Shown: positions 33,168-44,149 of the stretch, piece after piece
Position numbering within the stretch: the first letter of the stretch is position 1
Layout: every line of letters starts with the position of its first letter
Origin: Neurospora crassa OR74A
Lineage: Eukaryota > Ascomycota > Sordariomycetes > Sordariales > Sordariaceae
Assembly: GCF_000182925.2 (NCBI RefSeq)
Contig: NC_026505.1
Span: 310,001 to 374,000, forward strand
DNA length: 64,000 nucleotides
Reading direction: 5' to 3'
Notes under the pieces: generated by a model
Told to the model about the DNA's origin: nothing
What the model saw: the letters and a program-made list of their open reading frames with translations, nothing else
Database searches by the model: none
Translations under genes and position numbers: made by a program

Positions 33168-35449
33168 AATGCTGTTCGAAGGAGGTGTGGTCTGCCAGCT
33201 CGAAGTCAGTAGTCAATGGCGACAGAACAGGGCAAGAAACCCAGGTGTGAGTGGACCAGCTTGGCGTAATGCGGGGAAATCTTGGTGTAGATCATTGGTC
33301 AACTTCCATTGCCTCCAGGCCAGGAAATGCATATCCCGGGGCGTATTTCTACACCACACTACGGAGGAAACAAGGGCAAAACAAAAAGTGACCAAGTGAC
33401 GTTCAAAAAGACCCTCATCAAGCAACCAACTGCCAATTTCCCCCAGCTTTTTCTCCTCAATTCTGTGGTAAGGACTCCTGGGCGGCCTACCTAGTCGGAG
33501 AGTCAGTCAGTCATCCCCCGCCGGCCACCATCTCCCAATCCGGAGGTGATGGCCGCTGATCCGCCCAGAGCAAGAGTCCTCTCGTCGTCGTCCACCGTCC
33601 CACGTCCTCCACGAGACCAGTTCAACCCGTCAGACCCGTCAGGTCCCCGGTCACTGCCCTAAAGGAGCGAAATCAAACTTAGATACTGCTCCGGGCCAAG
33701 CTTGCACCTCGCCTCGGCCTTGAAGGAAAGCGTGACTCCTTGAATGAATTCCTCCGTTTTCCACCGGTTGCGGCCAGAACGATGAAACCTCGCATTTTGA
33801 TATACCTACAATCGCGAAGTGACCGCTATATCGCCTACGGAACGGCCAAAGAATAGCTGTAGCGTCATCGAATGTACAGGTTCTGGCCTGCTCGATAAGG
33901 GATTCCGTGACTTCCTCGTCACTTATGTCGGATTCGTACTAATCGGTAGCCGCTTCGTAGAGGGGCTGGTTGTGCCACAAAAGTTCTTTGTACGGGAAGT
34001 TCGCTGTGGAAGTAGCGCTAGCGTTCATGTTACTCCTACTGCTAGTGCCGGCGCTCGCGTTGCTGCTGCTTGTTTCATCGCAGACGTATGATACCTACCT
34101 ACCTACATGACATTGGATGAATGGCTCACCCATCTTGATCCCCGTGCCGAAAACCATCGCTTGAAAATTATCGATGATCTGGGTGGTCACAGTAGCAGCT
34201 TCAACACATGCTCAGAGCCAAGTTGCACGGCAAGCTGCCAAACGTGAAGGCGATCGAAGCGGCCAACTTCATCAAGCAGGAGGAAGATGTTGGAACTAAG
34301 CACCGCGCTTTGGGGAAGAGATGAGCGTTCACGTGTATACCGTGGATCATCGTTAGAGGTAGGTGTTCAGTTACAGAAACCGCCGATGACAGCTCAGCTT
34401 GAGGCTGACTTCATAACTGCGTCAAGGCCAAGAACCTGAACAGACGCGAGTACGATCAAATGGACTTGCGACGAACAATGCCCAGTTTGAGTCCCCCCTA
34501 CCCTCCTCCTTTACCTCTACAATACTCTTACCCACTGCTCACACCTTCACACTGGTCTTCAGTGCGCTGCCATGGTGTCTCTAGGACCTTAAACACCGCG
34601 CGAAGCGTGCAACGGGTTTGTTTGGGTGGCAACGGCGAAGTAGGTACATACCAACGCCTTATGGGTAAGTAAATACCCCTTTTGGGTCCATTCTTCGCAT
34701 CTCACAGACAAGTTTTGTCCCTTGTCGTAGCCGTTGAATTTCGGCTTGATGCCGAGTGTCGAATTCGTGCCGGTGCCGACGTAAACGGCTGGACGTTCCC
34801 TCTTTCTCCCACACCAAAAGATAAACACCCCAATGCTGGGGGCCTGTGGGGTGGGAGGGTCGGTTGAGATCTGAACTCATCCACCGTTGGCGGATGAGGC
34901 CAAGACAACATCTCCGAAAATTCGGGCACAACACTAAATGTTCCCCCTTCAATGTAATTAACAAACCAGCAAGATTCCCTTTTGTCCGAGTCAATATGCA
35001 TTGTCATATCAGACGAAACCAGGAAGCATCTATCCCGAGATATTCTTGCGTCCTGTCCATATGTTTCTGACTCGCTTGAAGGCGAAGATGGATAAACTCT
35101 AGGATAATCCTGAGGCACACGCCGCATACAGGGCGAAGGCTGAAAATATGTGTAAAGGGATGGACAACCTCACGAGTTGGAAACCAAGAACAGAAGAGAC
35201 AGACTCACGTATTGATCAACACCAGCCCGTCTCCCCGCCGAAGGCCATCTTTCCTCCGGAAAGTGACTGGAAGTGTCGAACGGTAACCGGGGCGCTACCT
35301 TCCACTCACCCCCATCCCCGCCTGTTGCTATCCAGCAACCGGAAGGTGTGTTGATTGAAGGACGTCGAAAGAAGCGCATCCCGCGGGAAAGTAGTGATCC
35401 TTGGGATCCTGGTAGTAGGAGAGTACATCCCCCTTTAGACGGAACCAAT
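33168..35449. other. decayed intergenic DNA left of the retroelement fossil
   Basis: No gene is supported. Some stretches (about 34200-34330 and 35070-35440) have residual coding-like composition and may be remains of the same or another element, but nothing can be named. TAGAGGTA motifs occur near 34354 and 34505. Confidence 0.4.
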
Positions 35450-37400
35450 TGGTGGCCTGGGCTGTGGTCGGTCGGGTATTTAAGGTGGTTTCTCCTGGGG
35501 TTTTCAGTTCTGAACTTAACTTCTTCGTCCAGTCAACCAAACCTCGCTCCAATGAACCCTTCACCCACGAGCACCATAGATTGGTTGGACAACCCACAAG
35601 ACCACTCAACCAAACCGCTATAACGACCGAGAACACATTACACTACGCTAAGGAGTACAATCCGTTCGAAGATCAGTTCGGGCAGGCCCTCGAACCCAAC
35701 TCAGGACGATATCTTGGAGCTCCCACTCCTTTTTTTATTCCAGCTGCAAGAGGCATTCCAGCTGGCTCTCCATCTAACGCCAATCCAGCCGCAACTATAG
35801 CTGTTTCTCCTGTTGTTTCCCAAGCTATCGTCCCGGCGACTATTCCAACTTGCCCTCCCCAGCAGACCAGAAGGAACAACTCTCAAAACCACAGAAGGGA
35901 AAAGGCAAGGACTATAGAGACTTTACAGCTCCTTCACAACAACTTCTGCGGAAACCGAGGGAGAGTTGGAAGGGATTTCAGATCCTCAACCGTGGGCGGG
36001 CGAGATCGAGACAAGTTTGACATCCCCGAGTCACTGTATTTTCTGGTCCCTTCGGAACCGTGATCCTCACCATGACTACTTCGACGATTTGCTCGGCGAC
36101 AGCATGTGTCTTTGGCCCAAAAAGAGCTTCACATACATGGGCCTCAACAGCCATAACCCCTTGCTCGAAGGGATCTACAACGACAATGACATGACCGACG
36201 AGTAGAGGGAAGAGGTCGCGGCTGCCAAGAAGGAGAACGTGCGTGTATACAATCGGGAACGTGGACAAATCTATCGGGCCACTGAGCAGTATCGCGATGC
36301 CGCCGGTCAGCTGGTCCCACGTGTCCCGGAGACGTATATGGCCCTTGATGCTGCGGCTTGTCCGGTCTTCTGAATGGGAAAAAGAGTTCCAACTCTCTTC
36401 CAGGACGTCGACCGGCTATTGCTCCTCTTCCTCATCATCCTCATGATCCTCGTCGTCCTGGCGAGGATGCTTTCGCAAAGACCAGGCCGGCAGCGGAACA
36501 GAAGGATAGGACGGAGGTGGGAAAAAGGAGGAAAGGTTGGCGGCAGCTGCGGGGAGAGGAGCCCGGAGAGGAGAGGATGGAGCCCGGGAAAGATGAGAGG
36601 AAGGACTGGCGGCGGCGGGGAGAGGGCCATTGCCCTTGCGGGCCGGCTTCAAAAAGTCGCCCAACCCTTCCAGAAAGCCTAGATCCATGGCCTGCCCCTC
36701 TCACAACGGTCCGTCTACCCAGTCACTGAGAAATGGGAATCCAATTGGGAGATGGATGCAAGTCGGACGAACAGAGGGAAAAAGCGGCACGACTGGCATA
36801 CACCTGGCGAGATGTGTTCGCGGTGTACCATAGTTGGCGGACACAAAGGCGACAGATCTGATCCAACACACGGTCAACGTGTTGCCCGGGGTCATTCCCT
36901 AACAGACTCAAGCAGCCAAGATATACACCACGGATGAGGGAGTTTGCTGGCCGAATCCTACCGGAGATGGAGGCGGTCGGATGGATCGTACCAGGCAACA
37001 ACTCATGGGGAGCATACACCAAATTCCCTCTCAAAAGCAATGGAGACTTGCGGGTGGTCATGGATTGCCGACCGATCAACGGCGTAACAATGAGGCTCCA
37101 GTGGCCGATGCACGGCCAGTCGGGGTCATTTCGTTGCATCGCGACCGGAGAACACCGAATCTTTTTCCAGGCCGACGGAGCACACGGTTATTGGGGAGTC
37201 CCAATGGCGAGGGGACACAAAGACAAAACCGCCTTCATCGTCCCAAACGCCCAGTATTGGAACCTGAGAATGCCCCAAGGAATGACTGGTTCAATTTACG
37301 GCTTGTGCGCAAGGTGCTCCTTCCAACTGCCTGCCTTATATGAGCAAGGCAAAGAACTTGAACGGGGTATGGGGGGCGGTAGGAGAATACTGTACAAGTG
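35450..37400 (+). mobile_element. fossil Ty3/gypsy-type LTR retroelement
   Basis: This is a broken remnant. About 35640-36400 looks like a Gag-type stretch (Pro/Ala/Asn-rich, then acidic). About 36840-37400 is recognisable as the N-terminal half of a Ty3/gypsy-type reverse transcriptase: the features are VVMDCRPIN, an IFFQADGAHGYWGVP segment matching the family's first catalytic block, and KTAFIVP with NLRMPQGMT. The rest of Pol, and any integrase, were not found. A short TATA-containing leader-like stretch lies near 35470-35640. No pair of long terminal repeats could be matched by eye, so the ends are approximate. It carries several breaks and is old and clearly non-functional. Confidence 0.6.
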
Positions 37401-37401
37401 A

Positions 37402-38468
37402 GGAAGGAACGACATTGCCCGTGCTTGTGCAGCTTAGCAGCGGACTGGACCTTTGGATCGACATGGCGCGGTCACATCTTTCGTTATCATTATGGCGGCG
37501 GGAACAAGAGAGTGAGTGTATGATACTGCTGATACCAAGACATGCCAAACTTTTGAACAGTCAGATAAATCCGAGAAATGAAAGGATTTCGCGTCGCGAA
37601 TATCGCGCAGACTAGATTGTGATATGTGGTCCCTTTAGAGAACTCGGTGCTTGATAACGGATTCTCGTGTTGGGAACTGGAGTTAACAAAGTCCATGTTA
37701 TCACCCAGTCTAGATGTCCTGGGGTATTTTGTCGGTTTGAAGGAAATATTATAACCTAGCTGTGTGGGACTTGGACGATCTGAAATAAACTTGATTTATG
37801 CGAACGGTTGGTGGAAAGAAAGAAAGACAACATTCGTTGCGTCTTCAGACACACAAGTCACTCAACTTCTGGGGTTCAGGGTCATCTTCGTAACGATACT
37901 ACATTAAGTTAGCATTTGACTTCACGTCTTGTCGTAGCTGAAACGAATATTCAACCAACACTACTCGTATTTCCTTCTAGTCGATTTCTGTTGGGATCTC
38001 TCCCGCACACAAGTGCGAATGTGCTGAGGAATAACAAACAACTAGGAAACAAATGTTAAAGCGGCAGACCTATGGATGTGATAGTTCGTTTCACTGGTAA
38101 AAAAAGAAAACAACATTTAACTGGGTGAAAATGCTCAGTCCAAACAATCATTATCAGCAATGGAGCTAGCTAGACAGTATGATTCGATTGTCCTCACGAT
38201 GTCAGCAACAAGAAAAGAAGCCGGGTGTAACAATGAAATAAACAAATAATTATCTTTAGTGGGTATCAATGCTCCTACTCCTCATGCTATCTGTCCGTCT
38301 TTATCCATGCTTTTGAAGCGCTGTGACCGGAAAAAAAAAAGAAAAGAAACAAAATGAACATTGGCCATCATGCCCATGAAACGCCAACAAACAACAATGC
38401 GACCGAAACACAATCTTCCCGCTTCCGCATTGTTGGTAAACGTGCTTGGCGGGATTCGTACCACACTC
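37402..38468. other. intergenic, A/T-rich part
   Basis: This stretch is more A/T-rich than its surroundings, with no coding signal. It probably contains leftover retroelement sequence at the left and the TAF11 3' UTR at the right (the last ~200 bases). Confidence 0.45.
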
Positions 38469-39766
38469 TCAGCGGAAGATCCTCCTGCCACCAGTCCTCG
38501 TAGGAAACCTCTCGACACCGTTCTGCTGCTGCTGATGCCAAATCAACTGCATGCCAACACCACCACCCTCGAAACCCATCTTGTAGCGGCGCAGAGCCTC
38601 ACGGAGATGTTCTGGACGTAGCGGACCGCGACGATCGTCCCGCTCCTTTTCCTTTTCCTTCTCCTGTTGGGAAGCGTCGGGCATGGTCTCGTCTCCCTTG
38701 TCGGCTGCTGCTGCTGCTGCATCTCCACCCTCTCCGTTCTCGCCGTTTGTCTGTGCACTGTTTCCTAGCGTCTGCGACTGCTGTTGTCCCTCGCCGCCTG
38801 CAAGGTTGTTGTTATTGTTGTTGGAAGCAGCCGCGTGAGGCGTCGCCGGCGGACTAGGCAAATCGGTCTGCTTCTCGCCCGTCTTCTCGATCCACTCCGC
38901 TTGCACACGACGTGCGCCCTCGATGATGTCGCCGATGAAGACCTTGGCTACCGCGCGCATGCCAATAACCACGTTTTCGGTAACGGACTGGGAGATGGTT
39001 GCGTTGATCAACTGTCACCGTCAAGTCAGCGATGAAAATCCCAAGCATAGCAGATCAGGAACAACGACGAACATACCCTCCTAACACCAGCTTTACTCAA
39101 GTTCGCCGCCCTCCAGTTCTCAAAACGATCAAACTGATCCGGGGAAAAGGCATTAATCAGCATTCCCCTCTGCCTATGCTCCTCCTCCTTCTGTTCCTTC
39201 GTCAACGTATCCGCCGTAGCCGCCACCTCCGTCGGGCCCTCATCATCATCCTGATCTTCTTGCTGTCCACCTTGGTCCTTCCCGCCCGCAGCACTCTTAG
39301 CCCCTCTACCAACCGTCGACCCACCAACCTCACTAGGCGGCGCCGTTCCCGGCTTACCACCAGCCCCAGCACCAACAACACTAGGTGTCTGCTCCCTCGC
39401 CTTCTCCGCCTTGCTCTTACGGCCACGCTTCTTCTTAGGCGGACCGGCGGGCACGGTGGGAGCGGCACTGGCGGCTGCGCTGACCACGCTTTGGGCTGTG
39501 CCGCTGACGTAGGACATGGCGTCTATGTCGACGGACGGGGAGCGGGCGCCGCCAGGGGCTTCGTCGGGCGGGAAGGAGGTTTGTCGGAGTGGGTGGGCGG
39601 AGCCAACGGACATGACGGAACCCTTACGGCGCTTCATGTTGGGCGAGGGGCCAGAGCCGTCGGCGGCGCGTTTCTTAGACAGAGACGAAGTGGTGAGGGA
39701 TGGGAGGTGTGGTGGGGAGCGAGCACCACCGGGGAAGGAGTAGCTGTTGTGCGGTGGTGAGGCCAT
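38469..39766 (-). CDS. taf11: TAF11, TFIID subunit 11
   Basis: There are two exons, complement(38469..39011) and complement(39077..39766), giving 410 residues; the intron has a GTATGT donor and a GACAG acceptor. Residues 1-190 are Ser/Pro/Gly-rich with a basic, NLS-like patch (PPKKKRGRKSKAEKAR) and an acidic stretch. The TAFII28-type histone fold starts at about 205: INAFSPDQFDRFENWRAANLSKAGVRR, then (exon 2) LINATISQSVTENVVIGMRAVAKVFIGDIIEGAR, as in TAF11 of other eukaryotes. In TFIID this fold pairs with TAF13. The C-terminal region is Asn/Gln/Ala low complexity and ends in a conserved LRPEHLREALRRYK helix, which matches the usual TAF11 C terminus with a long insert between the last helices. 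The protein acts in nuclear RNA polymerase II initiation. Confidence 0.93.
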
Positions 39767-41438
39767 GGTGACGGCTTGCTGGGGATGTGATCGTGGGGTG
39801 TTGAGGTAGTGAGTGGGTGTTTGCGGATGACGCGGGGCGAGCTAGAATGATGGGTTGGCTGAGCTCGGTGATGGAGCGGAGACCGCTCTGTGACGAATTG
39901 ATTGTTTGGTGTTGATACGCAAGCGAGGTCGTCAAAACTAGCATTCGGCAGTGGGTAAGGTTTGGTTCGTTGACGACGGAGCGGCCCGTACTTGGTTGTT
40001 GGCGGCGAGCTGATGGCGAGTTTGGTTGTTTGTCGAAATGTTGAACAGGAACTTGAAGTTCTTTGTCGCGGTTGACATGCGGTGCTGCGCGGTACGTTAC
40101 ACGTAATTACTGCAATTGCGACCCGTGGTCACGTAGAGTGGGGCATCTGCGTGACCAGCAACGGGCAGCCCGCACCCCCCAGAGCCCAGCTGTCTGAACG
40201 TTTCCCTTACCTGTCAATTCTGCAGAAGCTGAGACATCAATACAGCCATGACTTTCACCTGTAGCCTTGAGCCGCTTTGGGTTCGTATTCGCTGTTTTCA
40301 ACTTTATGCGTGAAACCGTCCTTTGTATAAAGGGAGTCTTTGCCGGACTCAGGAGCGGAGTGTGCAAAATCTAGTAGCACCTAGACATACAGCTTTAATC
40401 CTCCAGATTACAGTATCTGACGATTCTAGTGTACTGTACTCTTTGACAAGCCAGTGTCGTGGTAATAAGGTCTTGATCAGGACCCAACTACAGTCTTGCT
40501 CGAGACCTCGGCTCAACTTGCTTGGGCGTTTCAAAATCCAATCAATCGGTTTCGATCCATAACCAGACCGTAAATCACCTCTTTGAAAACTCCATGTCCG
40601 ATATTCATCATATCCATGTGAGGGTTGGGACAATTCGGGATAGATCAGGTCTCGTCAAGTATACCAGGAAGTACCAAGCTAGTGTACATAAGAAACAACA
40701 CACACAAGTCATCGGCCCGGCCCCGTTGGAAGACACTCTGTGGAACCCTCGGCCGAACCTTAAAAAGGACCCTTTTTTGGGTGTCTTCTTTCCTTGGCAA
40801 CCGTTGACCCCATCAAGCTTATTTTTCTGCACAATGGAAGTCAGACCATGAATGCACGATGCAGTCGCAGTTCCGCTGGCAGCACCAAGGTCAAAGTGGC
40901 CAAAACTCCAAAAGTGAAACAAAACCGAATCGATTCCACACAGAATTGAACCCCGAACAAGCCCGCCCCATTTCGTCCCCAGAATCAGTCCAGAACGCAG
41001 GCTTTGCCCTTGCAGAAAAGTTGACGTCAACGGCGATAAGATAAGACTAACAGGCCTGGTTGGGTCTAGCGCGTCTAGATTCCCCAAAACTGTTGGTTTG
41101 CCCTCCTGCAATCGGCGCTCAAAATTTCCACTCCTCCGCCTGCCTAGACCAAGTCCCCGGTTTTATTTTCCCCTTCACTTCCCTGGACCGACGAAACATT
41201 GGGGTTGCCGCACAAGAGTCAGTCAGGACTTTGCTTGACCACTCACCCACCCATTCATAGCTGTTCGGAATTCATTGCAAGAGTCAGTCAGTCACCCGAC
41301 TCTCTCGCAATTGATCTTCTGGTCTTTTCTTCGTTTCTTCCCTCTACTACGCAGCCAATTCCTACCGAAACATCATTTTATACCACCCTATTCTTACCAC
41401 CCATCACCTCCCACGTACTACTTACACATACATACACA
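39767..41438. other. shared upstream region of TAF11 and GTP cyclohydrolase I
   Basis: The two flanking genes are divergent, so this ~1.7 kb should hold both promoters. No coding region is supported. The last 250 bases before 41439 are CT/CA-rich and remain open in frame with the GTP cyclohydrolase gene, but the ATG at 41439 (context CACAATGGC) is the best start. Confidence 0.5.
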
Positions 41439-42380
41439 ATGGCTCAAGAGACGACGCGCGACGGCTCCGACAGCCCCTCGGGCTCCGTCAGTCCCCCCAT
41501 CGCCAACGGCACCAACAACAAGAAGGACAAGAAGAGCAGCAAGAAGCGCGCCCACTCCAGCGGCGAGAGGCGATCCAGCGTCAGCAAGCCCGCCCGCGAC
41601 CCCTCGGACAAGCCCGAAGAGTCGCCCTCCAAGAAGAAGAAGAGAAAGACCACCTCCTCCACCGCCGCCGCCGCCGTCCCCTCCACCATCACCGAAGAAG
41701 TCTCCCCATCCACCTCCGTGACCCGCTCTCCTTCGCCCGTCATCGACTTTGACGGCCTAAGTCGCCCTTCGCGTGGCACCCGCGAGCGTCTGGAGGAAAC
41801 CGAAGCCCAAAAGCAGGAGCGCCTCGACAAGATGAAGGGCGCCGTCCGGACCCTGCTCGAATGCATCGGCGAGGACCCGGACCGCGAAGGTCTCCTCGCC
41901 ACGCCCGAGCGCTACGCCAAGGCCATGCTCTTCCTGACCAAGGGCTACCAGGAGAATGTGCGCGACATTGTCAACGGGGCCATCTTCCAGGAGGGCCACA
42001 ACGAGATGGTGATTGTCAAGGACATTGAGGTCTTTTCCATGTGCGAGCACCACCTGGTTCCCTTCACGGGCAAGATGCATATCGGGTACATCCCCAGCAA
42101 CGCGGTGATTGGCATTAGCAAGCTGCCGCGGATTGCGGAGCTGTTTGCGCGCCGGCTGCAGATCCAGGAGCGGTTGACCAAGGAGGTGGCGAATGCCATT
42201 ATGGAAATCCTCAAGCCGCAGGGTGTCGCGGTCGTCATGGAGAGCAGCCATTTGTGCATGGTCATGAGAGGCGTTCAGAAGACCACGAGCAGTACCATTA
42301 CCAGCTGTGTGTTGGGGTGCTTTGAGTCGAGGGAGAAGACGAGGCTCGAGTTCTTGAGCTTGATTGGCGTCAACCGCTAA
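41439..42380 (+). CDS. fol2: GTP cyclohydrolase I
   Basis: This is a single exon of 313 residues. It converts GTP to dihydroneopterin triphosphate and formate, the first step of folate and pterin synthesis, in the cytosol. Residues 1-125 are a Lys/Ser-rich extension with NLS-like clusters (KKSSKKRAHS, SKKKKRKT) that exceeds what the enzyme needs. The catalytic part begins near 128. Motifs: EDPDREGLLATPERYAKA at 145-162, the zinc-binding CEHHLVPF with Cys202, His204 and His205, KLPRIAELFARRLQIQERLT at 228-247, and HLCMVMRGVQK with His271 and Cys273. All the residues for zinc and catalysis are present. The C terminus FLSLI is typical. The gene is convergent with thymidylate kinase, leaving ~720 bases between stops. 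Confidence 0.97.
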   Translation: MAQETTRDGSDSPSGSVSPPIANGTNNKKDKKSSKKRAHSSGERRSSVSKPARDPSDKPEESPSKKKKRKTTSSTAAAAVPSTITEEVSPSTSVTRSPSPVIDFDGLSRPSRGTRERLEETEAQKQERLDKMKGAVRTLLECIGEDPDREGLLATPERYAKAMLFLTKGYQENVRDIVNGAIFQEGHNEMVIVKDIEVFSMCEHHLVPFTGKMHIGYIPSNAVIGISKLPRIAELFARRLQIQERLTKEVANAIMEILKPQGVAVVMESSHLCMVMRGVQKTTSSTITSCVLGCFESREKTRLEFLSLIGVNR

Positions 42381-43101
42381 ACGTGCTTTCCTAACGAGCA
42401 GGTCGTGCTTCCATCGGACATAACCCTTTAGTCGAGCGCGGCCAGGTCTAGCTGGGGACACTGGTTTCAACAAAAGATAAGGGAAGAGGGAAAAGGAAAA
42501 GGGAAAAAGGAGGAAAAGTACAAACAGGGAACTGGATCTTTACATACCCACACAGGGATCTGCCTCAACGGCATGCCAATTTTCTTCACATATTTCTTTC
42601 AAGCATGCAAACATTTTGCATCAATCTGGCGTTCAAGGGGGGCTTCAACCGGGCAAATTCATATAACAGCGAGGATCTCAACATCAAGGCGGGGGGCGGC
42701 GAGAAATCTACTTCTTCAGAAAAAAACACAGTATGGCATGTTTGTCTATATAATCTCTCATTATATCCCCTTTTGGCGTTCGCTATGTTGCTTGCTTCCA
42801 ACCTTAATGCATCAACATTCCTCTCAGTCCATGCTTAACTTTTTCGGGGGCGATTTGGTTTGGAGGAGAAAGACAACAAGAAAGAGACTGGAAGGGAAGG
42901 TCCAACTCTACCATCGCCTGGGTAAATGTAGAGCTTTAGACACAGGTAGATATTTTCAGCTCATAATTTTCAAGGTTCGTCTCATAGGACTGGCATGAGA
43001 TGGACTTATCACATCCAGCTTTGTCCTTTTTGATCTCGGTATCATATGATCCAACAGCTAACACACCCAATCGCCGAACGCCCAAGAAAACATCGTGTCC
43101 A
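42381..43101. other. convergent 3' flanks
   Basis: This holds the 3' UTRs of GTP cyclohydrolase I (+) and thymidylate kinase (-). It has a purine-rich tract around 42478-42530. No gene is seen. Confidence 0.55.
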
Positions 43102-44149
43102 TCACAACACCCTCCTCACAACCTTGCCAACCTCCCCCCTCTCCACCGCGTCTACTCTCGCACTCACCACCTTCCACAACTCCTCCGCCACCTCCTCCAC
43201 GCTCGCGCTCGCATCAATAACATGCAAATCCTCCTCCTCCTGCCTAAACGCATACTCCCTATCAATATGCGGACCGCCCGCAGCCCCAGCCAGTGGCGTC
43301 GGCGCTCCAACCGCCACCTCTTCCATCTCCGTTGGTCCTTCGGCAAGCATGACCGCTTCCCTCTTATTCACCTCCTCCCCACCCCGTTTCTTCTCACCCC
43401 CCGTCCCAGCACCACCCAAGGCCGAAACACCACCAACCGGCACCGTCACCGTCCCCACCCTCCCCAGCGACAATCCCCAGAACAACTCCCTTACTCGGCG
43501 CTGCATCTCGGCTTTCTCGTAGAGCTCGTGGCCCCACCCGCCGCGCAAGCGCGCTTGTTCTTCGTCGAGGTCGAGGAAGAGGACCAGGTCGGGACGCGGG
43601 AGACCGATTTCGGGGGCGCGCGCCCAGGATAAGGAGAGGGAAGGGTTTTGTTTGGCGGCCGAGTAGACGATGCCCGAGTGGTAGTAGCGGTCGAGAATGA
43701 GGGTGGTGCCTTGGGATAGTTCCGAGGTGATTTTCTTTCTGGTTAATTGAAAAGAACTTGTTAGTCTGTCTGTCTGTCTGTCTGTTTGTATATGTACCAC
43801 CCCAATCCAAAAGAGGGGAAAAAAGAAAAAAAAAAAGAAAAAAAAAGAAAACATACACAGCCTCCCATCGATTGGCACTAAACAGCAAGTGAATAACATG
43901 ATCGTCCATTTGCGCCTGCGACTTGAGGTACGAATCGATCATCTGGCCTATGGGCGTGGTTCGGTCGGGAAATCGCATGGTCTTGACTTTTTTCCCGGCT
44001 TTCAGAAAGCGGTCCTCCAAAAGCTTGACTTGGGTCGTTTTGCCGCTGCGATCGAGTCCCTCGATGACTATTAGGGCGCCGCGGGCAATGGGGTTGTTGT
44101 TGCCGCCATACTGGGTGGCTGGCGTTGGGTCTGTGGTTGTTGAGGCCAT
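43102..44149 (-). CDS. cdc8: thymidylate kinase (dTMP kinase) with C-terminal insert
   Basis: There are two exons, complement(43102..43738) and complement(43857..44149), giving 309 residues; the intron has a GTATGT donor and an ACCAG acceptor and contains (TCTG)n and A-rich runs. It phosphorylates dTMP to dTDP with ATP. The P-loop is GLDRSGKTTQ at 31-40. The dTMP-binding segment includes RFPDRTTPIG (59-68), LLFSANRWE (88-96), and LDRYYHSGIVYSAAK (113-127) with the DR(Y/H) motif. The strand LVLFLDL follows at 149-155. The usual enzyme is ~210 residues; here an insert of about 75 Gly/Glu/Ala-rich residues (188-265) lies between the helix after the LID-like region (YEKAEMQRRVRELF) and the final HVIDAS strand and helix. 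The insert could be an additional spliced intron (a GTGAGA donor is present inside it) or a real loop. Confidence 0.92.
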
